A program made the position numbers and the translations under genes. DNA of 5,042 bases from Pseudomonadota bacterium (GTDB lineage Bacteria; Pseudomonadota; Alphaproteobacteria; Rhizobiales; Xanthobacteraceae): positions 1-5,042 of the forward strand of contig JAEXXW010000303.1 of NCBI GenBank assembly GCA_023405565.1, in the 5' to 3' direction. This document shows positions 1 through 5,042 of the stretch, one piece after another (the first letter of the stretch is position 1; each line of letters starts with the position of its first letter). The notes under the pieces are model-generated. The model worked only from the letters and a program-made list of their open reading frames with translations, was not told the origin of the DNA and did not search any database.

Positions 1-588
1 CCCCTGCGCGGCAAGATCCTCAACGTCGCGTCAGCCGGAAAGGACAAGGTTGCGCAAAACCAGCAGCTCGCCGACCTGATCCAGGCGCTCGGCTGCGGTT
101 ATGGCAGCCACTATCGCGAGCAGGAGCTTCGCTACGACAAGGTCATTGTGATGACCGACGCCGATGTCGACGGCGCGCATATCGCCTCACTGCTGATCAC
201 CTTCTTCTACCGGCAGATGCCCAAGCTGATCGACGACGGTCATCTCTATCTCGCCGTCCCACCGCTCTATCGCCTGTCGCATGGCGGCAAGACCTTCTAT
301 GCGCGCGACGACAAGCACAAGGATGAGCTGCTGAAGAAGGAATTCCACGCCAACGCCAAGGTCGAGGTCGGCCGCTTCAAGGGCCTCGGCGAGATGATGG
401 CGAGCCAGCTTAAAGAAACAACGATGTCCCCCGGCAAGCGCACGCTGCTGAAGGTCACGCTAGCCGATGCCGAGCGCATCGACACCGCAAAATCGGTCGA
501 TCAGCTCATGGGCACGAAGCCGGAAGCGCGCTTCGCCTTTATCCAGGAGAAGGCGGAATTCGCCAGCGAAGAATTGCTGGATGTTTAA
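1..588 (+). CDS. parE: DNA topoisomerase IV subunit B, C-terminal part (5' end outside window)
   Basis: ParE is the ATPase and TOPRIM subunit of topoisomerase IV, which works with ParC to decatenate daughter chromosomes in the cytoplasm. The reading frame is open from base 1 and ends at TAA, giving 195 visible residues, roughly the last third of the protein. It opens with PLRGKILNVASAGKDK, the conserved stretch inside the TOPRIM domain. The acidic metal-binding motif TDADVDGAH follows, with Asp at visible residues 53, 55 and 57. PPLYRL is near residues 87-92 and RFKGLGEM near 125-132, and the end is a typical short tail (EKAEFASEELLDV). The PLRGKILN...DADVDGAHI...RFKGLGEM spacing with a short C-terminus fits ParE better than GyrB, since many proteobacterial GyrB proteins carry an extra insert in the TOPRIM region. 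The ATPase and transducer domains are upstream of the window. No frameshift is visible. A GyrB assignment is possible but less likely. Confidence 0.93.
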   Translation, partial: PLRGKILNVASAGKDKVAQNQQLADLIQALGCGYGSHYREQELRYDKVIVMTDADVDGAHIASLLITFFYRQMPKLIDDGHLYLAVPPLYRLSHGGKTFYARDDKHKDELLKKEFHANAKVEVGRFKGLGEMMASQLKETTMSPGKRTLLKVTLADAERIDTAKSVDQLMGTKPEARFAFIQEKAEFASEELLDV

Positions 589-1171
589 GGCTGTCGTGTT
601 GCTTGCGCTCGCCGCTGCGGCGACGAGCGAAGCACAGGCGCAGACGGTCACATTGCCGATCAAGCCGGGCGAGGATTTCTGCTTCGCCCGCACCTACGAC
701 GCAAGGCACCTCGCCGCTCACCCAAAGCAGATCGTTTCGTCCATCGCGATCATGGGACGCAATGCCTGGAAAGACGGTGGAGCACACGCGAATGCTCTAT
801 ATGCCAGTCTGCAAATCCGCTTTCGCGATACGGGCAAACTGCTTGCCATGAATGGCGTCTGCTATCGATCGGAAAACCAGAACACCGACAGCGCCCCCGT
901 CACCTGTAAGTTCTTTCTTGGTAAGATGCAGGATGTGCTCGCATCGCAACTTCGCATCACCTGGCCCCACCCTCACATGATGCACGTCACGGCCAGCGGC
1001 GACTGGAAAGTCCTGCGTCGCGGCAAGGAGCCGGACGGAGACTATGGGGCGATTACCACAGACGATCGCACCTTCGATCTTGAACGCCGCGACGCGTCGT
1101 CCTGCAGTTTTTCCAAAATCTTCTGGACCGCCAGGGGGCCGACCAAAGCGCTGATCGAAAGGTTGCCTTAG
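581..1171 (+). CDS. Predicted exported protein of unknown function, overlapping the end of parE
   Basis: I do not recognise a family. The product is 196 residues. The N-terminus MFKAVVLLALAAAATSEAQAQ looks like a Sec signal peptide: one Lys, a hydrophobic Ala/Leu core, and an AQA-Q cleavage site near residue 20. The mature part of about 175 residues would be periplasmic. It contains four Cys (in DFCFAR, GVCYRS, VTCKFF and SSCSFS), an even number compatible with two disulfides. Tryptophan and basic residues are scattered through it, and there is no second membrane segment. The ATG at 581 was chosen because the signal peptide begins exactly there and a GAAGA sequence sits 8 nt upstream. The frame stays open back to 467, but that start would overlap parE by about 120 nt and put an Arg/Ser-rich shadow ahead of the signal peptide. 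The start overlaps the parE stop by 8 nt in another frame, so translation is probably coupled and the gene cotranscribed with parE. No catalytic motif is visible. Confidence 0.75.
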   Translation: MFKAVVLLALAAAATSEAQAQTVTLPIKPGEDFCFARTYDARHLAAHPKQIVSSIAIMGRNAWKDGGAHANALYASLQIRFRDTGKLLAMNGVCYRSENQNTDSAPVTCKFFLGKMQDVLASQLRITWPHPHMMHVTASGDWKVLRRGKEPDGDYGAITTDDRTFDLERRDASSCSFSKIFWTARGPTKALIERLP

Positions 1172-1204
1172 CGATTCCTTGCATCGGCATGACCTCGGCG
1201 AGGC

Positions 1205-2164
1205 TCAAGACCGGCTGAAATCCCTGATCGTCTCGGCCAGCGTGATCGCAGCCCTGAAGCCGAGTTCCTGTTCTGCCTGACGCACATCCGACGGAGCCGG
1301 CCGCAGATGGGGAAAGCCGGCAAAGCCGCCTTTCGCGGATACGCGCAGATCGACCGTGAGCGCGGGATAAATGCTGCGCACCGCCGCGCAGACCTCATCG
1401 AAACTGTGCCAGAGGCCGGTAGCAATATTGTAGACGCGCGCCCTCGGGGCCGGTGCGTTCAGCGCATGGATATTGGCGACGGCACAATCGCGCGCATCGA
1501 CGAATTCTTCCCTGCCCTCCCAAAGAAGGAACGGGTCGTCAATCACTGCCGGCACGCCCTGGGCTCCGGCCGCCAGAAGCACCGAGAGGAGCCGCCCGGG
1601 CACACTGGTGACAAGACCTGGCCCTTTATCGAGAACGGCGCCATAGCGCAAAACGACAACGTCGAGGCCGTAAAGATCGCGATAGAGCAACGCGAGATGT
1701 TCAGCGGCGAGCTTGGTGGCAGCATAGATACTGCCGGGCCGTTCGCTGACGATGCGGAGCGGGAGATCCTCCTCGATCGGCAACGCATCGTGGCTGGCGA
1801 ATGCGGTGTAGCCCACCGTTGTCGAACTGGCGACTACGACGCGCTTCACGCCCGCCTCATGGGCTGCCTGCAATACATTGGCTGTACCGACCGTGTTGAC
1901 GAGGACCCCACGGGGCGGATCCTTGCGGATGGCGGTCGACAGCAGAGCCGCTGTATGAATGATGGCGGTGACATTGTGTGCCGCGATCGCGGCGGCAATG
2001 GCCTTCCTATCGGTGACATCGCAGACGATCGAGACAATACCGCGATCGGCTTCGCCGAGGTCGATTCGATTGACGTCGGCAACAACGACGCTCTGGCCCG
2101 CATCCCGCAGCAGACGGGCTGTCTTGAGGCCGATCCCGCCTGCGCCGGTGACAAGAACGCTCAA
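1205..2164 (-). CDS. NAD-dependent epimerase/dehydratase (extended SDR), last gene of the TRAP operon
   Basis: This 319-residue cytoplasmic protein has the extended short-chain dehydrogenase fold of NAD-dependent sugar epimerases, dehydratases and dehydrogenases. An N-terminal Rossmann strand carries VTGAGGIG (residues 5-12). Asp30 at the end of the second strand (VVVADVN) points to NAD rather than NADP. CDVTD (48-52) matches the adenine-contacting Asp, and HTAA (70-73) matches the usual H-x-A-A. The catalytic set is Ser113/Ser114/Thr115 in ASSTTVGY plus Tyr147-x3-Lys151 in YAATK. RYGAV (173-177) and EEFVDARDCA (219-228) belong to the substrate-side half. The start is TTG at 2164. An in-frame stop lies about 25 nt upstream and the first Rossmann strand begins at once, so no better start exists. 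TTG overlaps the preceding gene's stop as TTGA, suggesting coupling. By position it probably oxidises or epimerises the imported compound or a derivative. The substrate is unknown, and a UDP-sugar enzyme cannot be excluded. Confidence 0.88.
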   Translation of the reverse strand: MSVLVTGAGGIGLKTARLLRDAGQSVVVADVNRIDLGEADRGIVSIVCDVTDRKAIAAAIAAHNVTAIIHTAALLSTAIRKDPPRGVLVNTVGTANVLQAAHEAGVKRVVVASSTTVGYTAFASHDALPIEEDLPLRIVSERPGSIYAATKLAAEHLALLYRDLYGLDVVVLRYGAVLDKGPGLVTSVPGRLLSVLLAAGAQGVPAVIDDPFLLWEGREEFVDARDCAVANIHALNAPAPRARVYNIATGLWHSFDEVCAAVRSIYPALTVDLRVSAKGGFAGFPHLRPAPSDVRQAEQELGFRAAITLAETIRDFSRS

Positions 2165-2496
2165 TGGCCGACGTCCGCTTTCGGCTCTTCAAACACGAGG
2201 TGATAGACGCGTCCTCTGAACGAGGGCATCGCCTCCTGAATGCAGGCTCGCACCAGGCGCCGTGTTTCACTGGCGAGCGCCTCATCCATATCATCGAGGC
2301 TGTCGAAGTATAAGTCGAATATCATGTAGATATTCGGTGCGCCCTCCTCGCCGCGCGCAAGACGCCGCAACCTGACATCGCGAATGCGCGGATAGGTCCG
2401 GATCGCGGCCACCACGGTCTCACGCATCTGACGATCGAACGTCTCGCGCTCCTCGTCAGCAACGTCGCCTTCAAGATAGGCCGAACGAATAATCAT
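2161..2496 (-). CDS. EthD-like small dimeric alpha/beta-barrel protein
   Basis: This protein of 111 residues appears to have the ferredoxin-like dimeric alpha/beta-barrel fold seen in EthD and related small enzymes. The pattern is strand-helix-strand-strand-helix-strand. It starts with MIIRSAYLEG, then an amphipathic helix (DEERETFDRQMRETVVAAIRTY). Two strands follow (RDVRLRRLARG and PNIYMIFDLYF), then the segment SLDDMDEALASETRRLVRACIQEAM, typical of how these proteins close the barrel, and a last strand (GRVYHLVFEE). The ATG at 2496 was chosen because AAGGAG lies 8 nt upstream. The frame extends to a TTG at 2514, but that TTG lies upstream of this Shine-Dalgarno, which could then not serve it. 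EthD itself is needed for ethyl tert-butyl ether oxidation with unclear chemistry. Here an accessory enzyme role in breaking down the imported compound is only inferred from the operon. The family call rests on sequence pattern and is moderate. No signal peptide or membrane segment is seen. Confidence 0.7.
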   Translation of the reverse strand: MIIRSAYLEGDVADEERETFDRQMRETVVAAIRTYPRIRDVRLRRLARGEEGAPNIYMIFDLYFDSLDDMDEALASETRRLVRACIQEAMPSFRGRVYHLVFEEPKADVGH

Positions 2497-2504
2497 CCCG
2501 ACAG

Positions 2505-2510
2505 CTCCTT
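2505..2510 (-). promoter_or_regulatory. Strong Shine-Dalgarno AAGGAG for the EthD-like gene
   Basis: On the minus strand AAGGAG is followed by 8 nt and then ATG at 2496. It is the clearest ribosome binding site in the operon and decides the start of the EthD-like gene over the upstream TTG at 2514. Its presence in the only real gap of the operon (45 nt) suggests that the two downstream enzymes are translated independently of the transporter genes. Confidence 0.75.
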
Positions 2511-2531
2511 GCAAATGACACCTGACGACCT

Positions 2532-2552
2532 GTAGCCGGTGCTACCGGTAGC
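2532..2552. repeat. Nested small inverted repeats spanning the dctM stop codon
   Basis: Two overlapping inverted repeats share one arm. GTAGC (2532-2536) pairs with GCTAC (2541-2545) across a 4-nt loop. GCTACCGGTAGC (2541-2552) is a perfect 12-bp palindrome. The dctM stop codon lies in the shared arm. In the mRNA only the first could form a hairpin with a usable loop, with a 5-bp stem. No U-run follows, so it does not read as an intrinsic terminator. A minor mRNA-processing or stability role is possible, and chance is also plausible. Confidence 0.3.
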
Positions 2553-3834
2553 CAAGCCAGTGCGGCACGAATAGCGTGATCTGCGGAAACGCGATCAGGA
2601 TCAGCAATACAATCGAGAGCGGCACGCAGAATTGCCAGATCTCGCGATTGATCTCACGCATCGGCACCTTGGTCAGCGATGAGAGGATGAACAGGATCAG
2701 GCCATAGGGCGGCGAGATGATCGCGATCATGAAATTGACGATCACGACAACGCCGAAGTGAACAAGATCGATCCCGAGCGCCTTCACCGTCGGCAGCAGC
2801 ACCGGCACGAAGACCAGCAGCATCACCGCGCCGTCTAGAACCGTGCCAAGCACCAGAAACATCACATTGACGAGCAGCAGGAACATCAGCGGCGAGAGGT
2901 TTAGTCCCGCGATCCATCGCGACAGCGCGTCGCCAATCCCCTCGTTGGTAATCGCGTAGTTGACGATGAAGGAACTGATCAGCAGCAGCATCACGATGGC
3001 CGATTGCCGCGAGGATTCCTGAAAGACCCCGAGCAATGACTTCAGGGACAGCGTGCGATACCACAGCCCGCCGATCAGGATCGCCCAGAGGGCCGACACC
3101 GCGGCCGCTTCGGTCGGCGTGAACACGCCGCCCCAGATACCGCCCAGTAGCACGGCCGGCAAAGTCAGAGGGACAAAGGCTTGGCCAAAAGCGGCTGGCC
3201 ATTCCCGCACCGGCACTGGCTCGCCACGCGGCAGCTTGCGCCGTTTGGCGATCAGCAGGATCAGGATCGAAATCGACAACGCCATCAGGAGGCCCGGCAC
3301 GATACCCGCCAGGAATAACGCACCGATGGACGCGCCCGAGATCAACGCATACAGCACCATCGGGATCGATGGTGGAATCAAGGGACCCAGCAACGAGGCC
3401 GCCGATGCGACCGCGACCGCAAGACCACCGGGATAGTGCCCCTGCGTGCGCATCATGCGGATCGCCACCATGCCGGCACCAGCCGCGTCCGATGCCGCAC
3501 TGCCCGTCATCGACGACATGATGAGATTGGTCACAACGGTCACGTGACCATGCCCGCCCGGCAAACGCCCGACAATCGCGTTGGCGAATGTCCATAACCG
3601 GTCCGAAATGGTCGAGGCATTCATGATGTTCGCCGTCAGGATAAACAGCGGCACCGCCAGCAATACATTGAGCGTCAGCGTGGAATTCAGCGTCTGATCG
3701 ACCAACAGCCCGATATCCTGCTTGCTGACCCAGAGATACACGATGCCGGCCGCAAACATCGACAGCACGATGGACAGCCGCAAGGCGGCTGCGATGACAA
3801 AGACAACCAGCAATGCAATGAAGGGTGTAGACAT
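2542..3834 (-). CDS. dctM: TRAP transporter large permease subunit (DctM family)
   Basis: DctM is the large inner-membrane subunit of TRAP transporters. It carries the sodium-coupled translocation path for the substrate delivered by DctP. The 430-residue length is normal for the family, and the protein is a chain of strongly hydrophobic segments from residue 4 to about 425. Family signatures are VPLFILTANIM (61-71), SSMTGSAASDAAGAGMVAI (107-125), ASLLGPLIPPSIPMVLY (146-162), GGIWGGVFTPTEAAAVSALWA (231-251), LGTVLDGAVMLLVFVPVLLP (329-348) and IISPPYGLILFILSSLTKVP (372-391). The two Gly/Ser/Ala-rich motifs and the two proline-rich hairpins sit in the two inverted-repeat halves, as known for this fold. 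The ATG is separated from the dctQ stop by one nucleotide (TGA-G-ATG) and has no strong Shine-Dalgarno, so translation is probably coupled to dctQ. The gene ends at TAG. It appears intact. The subunit does not itself reveal the substrate; the symbol denotes family only. Confidence 0.96.
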   Translation of the reverse strand: MSTPFIALLVVFVIAAALRLSIVLSMFAAGIVYLWVSKQDIGLLVDQTLNSTLTLNVLLAVPLFILTANIMNASTISDRLWTFANAIVGRLPGGHGHVTVVTNLIMSSMTGSAASDAAGAGMVAIRMMRTQGHYPGGLAVAVASAASLLGPLIPPSIPMVLYALISGASIGALFLAGIVPGLLMALSISILILLIAKRRKLPRGEPVPVREWPAAFGQAFVPLTLPAVLLGGIWGGVFTPTEAAAVSALWAILIGGLWYRTLSLKSLLGVFQESSRQSAIVMLLLISSFIVNYAITNEGIGDALSRWIAGLNLSPLMFLLLVNVMFLVLGTVLDGAVMLLVFVPVLLPTVKALGIDLVHFGVVVIVNFMIAIISPPYGLILFILSSLTKVPMREINREIWQFCVPLSIVLLILIAFPQITLFVPHWLGYR

Positions 3835-3835
3835 C

Positions 3836-4366
3836 TCAGCCGATCACGTTCGGGGCCGCAGGTTCTGAATCGTCGACGACGTATTGGCGCCAGTTCGGTC
3901 CGGCAAAATCCACAAACTTGGCAGCGAGCCTCACGATCACCATCGCAAAATAAATGATGAAACAGGCGTAGACGATATCGAGCCGCCATTCGAGCGCCGG
4001 GGTCTTCTCACGCCACAGGAACATCACGTAGTCGACGATCGTCGGAAAGGCGACCGCAAACAGCGCTCCAAAAAGCGCGGTTTGAAGCAACCCAACGACG
4101 CGCCGCCCCCCGGGCGGCAAAGTGGCCCACAGAAAGTCGAATGCAACATGATCGCTGTCGCGACTGACGAACGCGTCGGTCAGGAACATGCACCACAGAA
4201 ACACGATCATCGCCAGCTCATCCGACCAGGCGATCGGTGCGGAGAACACGTAACGCGCGGCGACACCGACGACGTAAATGGCGAAGATCGCAAAGAACAT
4301 CGCTGTCGTCACCCACTCCGCCACAAGGCGAAAGCGAGTGACGAACCGGGTGACGAATGCGTGCAC
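3836..4366 (-). CDS. dctQ: TRAP transporter small permease subunit (DctQ family)
   Basis: DctQ is the small four-helix inner-membrane partner that supports DctM in TRAP transporters. The product is 176 residues, normal for the family. Four hydrophobic segments lie near residues 15-37, 50-66, 88-112 and 130-150. The family signature RYVFSAPIAWSDELAMIVFLW (38-58) is present, with Arg38, Trp47 and acidic Asp49/Glu50. SRDSDHVAFDFLW (68-80) matches the usual polar-His-hydrophobic loop. The start is GTG at 4366, 8 nt after the dctP stop and with only a weak AGG upstream. The next in-frame candidates would cut into the first helix. A poor start may hold this subunit below DctP, which fits the usual excess of binding protein; this is inference. 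The N-terminus contains a small tandem repeat, FVTR twice, encoded by two GTGACGAA copies 12 nt apart on the plus strand (4338-4345 and 4350-4357). Confidence 0.93.
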   Translation of the reverse strand: MHAFVTRFVTRFRLVAEWVTTAMFFAIFAIYVVGVAARYVFSAPIAWSDELAMIVFLWCMFLTDAFVSRDSDHVAFDFLWATLPPGGRRVVGLLQTALFGALFAVAFPTIVDYVMFLWREKTPALEWRLDIVYACFIIYFAMVIVRLAAKFVDFAGPNWRQYVVDDSEPAAPNVIG

Positions 4367-4374
4367 GGGAATGC

Positions 4375-5042
4375 CTATTTCGTTTCAGCGATACGCTTCA
4401 GGAGATCGGCATTCCACTTCTGCACAAGGCCGGAATCCTGATATTGCTTGTCGACAGACGCCTTGAACGCCGCAAGATCGGGTTCGGTGATGGTGATCCC
4501 GGACTTGCGGAAGGTTTCCACCAATTCCTTCTCGTCCTGCAAGCGGCTCTTGTCGTTATATTCGGCCGCCGAACGTGCGTGCTTGAGGATGACCTCTTTC
4601 TGAGCTGGCGAGAATTTGTCCCACACAGGCTTGGCCACAGCGAATGCCACTGGCTGCACCAAATGGCTTGTCATCACGAATTGCTGCGAGACTTCGTTCA
4701 GATTGTTGAAGCGCGCAATGGCGAGCGGATTCTCTTGCCCATCGATCGCCCCGCTCTTCATCGCGAGATAGACTTCGGGCATCGCCATCGGCGTCGGCGT
4801 GACGCCAAGCCCGCGTCCCAGCGCATTCCAGCCCGGTCCCGGCGGCATACGCAGCTTGAGGCCAGCGAGATCGGCCGGTGTCTTTACGTTGCGCGCCTGA
4901 CGCAGATTCACCTGACGGGTGCCAAGATAGATGAAGTCGATGATCTCGACCCCCATCTTCGATGCCACGGCGGCGGCATATTCCTTGCCGATCGGCCCGC
5001 CCATCACCTTGCGCATATGGTCATAGTCGCGGAATACATAAC
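4375..5042 (-). CDS. dctP: TRAP transporter solute-binding protein, DctP family (N-terminus outside window)
   Basis: This is the periplasmic receptor that binds the substrate and hands it to DctQM. The frame runs open to the right edge and ends at TAG, giving 221 complete codons, about two thirds of a usual protein of roughly 330 residues. The signal peptide and first lobe are missing. Visible residues include IYLGTRQVNLRQARNVKTPADLAGLKLRMP, which ends at the conserved Arg (visible residue 64) known in this family to pair with the substrate carboxylate. LGVTPTPMAMPEVYLAMKSGAIDGQENPL follows (visible about 78-106), with the standard E-VY, GAIDGQEN core and an Asn at a known ligand-contact position. 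The carboxylate-binding Arg implies an organic acid ligand. The segment PPGPGWNALG after it is a specificity region, but I cannot assign the ligand. The gene is first among those visible; the 8-nt gap to dctQ contains no attenuating hairpin. Confidence 0.94.
   Translation of the reverse strand, partial: YVFRDYDHMRKVMGGPIGKEYAAAVASKMGVEIIDFIYLGTRQVNLRQARNVKTPADLAGLKLRMPPGPGWNALGRGLGVTPTPMAMPEVYLAMKSGAIDGQENPLAIARFNNLNEVSQQFVMTSHLVQPVAFAVAKPVWDKFSPAQKEVILKHARSAAEYNDKSRLQDEKELVETFRKSGITITEPDLAAFKASVDKQYQDSGLVQKWNADLLKRIAETK

Noticed and set aside
467..580. Upstream extension of the exported-protein gene to a start at 467
   Set aside because: It would overlap parE by about 120 nt, encodes a low-complexity Arg/Ser-rich stretch typical of an out-of-frame shadow, and would bury the signal peptide that begins at 581.
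1172..1204. Possible bidirectional terminator between the convergent genes
   Set aside because: The only hairpin I find is CCTC-GGC-GAGG at 1193-1203, a 4-bp stem with no T-run on either strand. A terminator may be expected here, but the sequence does not show a convincing one.
1307..2203. Long plus-strand open frame of 298 codons
   Set aside because: It lies wholly antisense to the SDR and the end of the EthD-like gene, has no recognisable domain, and is rich in Arg/Asp/Gly as expected from the reverse of GC-rich codons. The minus-strand SDR has all its motifs in order.
2497..2514. TTG at 2514 as start of the EthD-like gene
   Set aside because: The AAGGAG Shine-Dalgarno lies downstream of this TTG and is perfectly spaced for the ATG at 2496. 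The predicted first strand also begins at the ATG.
2654..3595. Minus-strand open frame of 313 codons inside dctM
   Set aside because: It is a shifted frame of the same strand as dctM. It is Arg/Asp/Gly-rich with no hydrophobic segments or motifs, while the dctM frame is intact over 430 codons.
3884..4441. Plus-strand open frame of 185 codons
   Set aside because: It is antisense to dctQ and the end of dctP, its composition is charged and low complexity, and no start context or domain is visible.

Overview
The window looks like chromosomal DNA from an alphaproteobacterium. I infer Hyphomicrobiales, possibly the Bradyrhizobium/Rhodopseudomonas/Afipia group, from three things: the high GC content, GC-rich third codon positions, and the alphaproteobacterial style of the ParE C-terminus (MTDADVDGAHIASLL followed later by RFKGLGEM). 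The genus is a guess made from memory of family sequences, not from a search.

Layout. Positions 1-588 (+) hold the last 195 codons of topoisomerase IV subunit B (parE). A small gene at 581-1171 (+) overlaps its end by 8 nt. It encodes a 196-residue predicted exported protein with four cysteines in its mature part, and I do not recognise it. After a 33-nt convergent gap, everything to the right edge is on the minus strand and reads as one tightly packed operon. In transcription order it is: dctP (solute-binding protein, cut by the right edge, 5042-4375), dctQ (small TRAP membrane subunit, 4366-3836), dctM (large TRAP permease subunit, 3834-2542), a 111-residue EthD-like dimeric alpha/beta-barrel protein (2496-2161) and an NAD-dependent extended short-chain dehydrogenase/epimerase (2164-1205).

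How the genes fit together. DctP, DctQ and DctM make a complete tripartite ATP-independent periplasmic (TRAP) uptake system, a sodium-coupled importer of organic acids. The two downstream soluble proteins are probably enzymes acting on the imported compound: an NAD-dependent oxidoreductase or epimerase plus a small barrel protein. The substrate cannot be read from the sequence. Gaps and overlaps are 8 nt (dctP/dctQ), 1 nt (dctQ/dctM), 45 nt with its own strong Shine-Dalgarno (dctM/EthD-like) and a 4-nt overlap (EthD-like/SDR). Two start codons are non-ATG: GTG for dctQ and TTG for the SDR. The operon promoter and any regulator lie beyond the right edge.

I see no tRNA, rRNA, CRISPR array, insertion sequence or prophage signal. 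No intergenic stretch exceeds 45 nt. Nothing here is clearly a new kind of system. The points most worth following are the uncharacterised transporter-plus-enzymes operon and the exported protein attached to parE.
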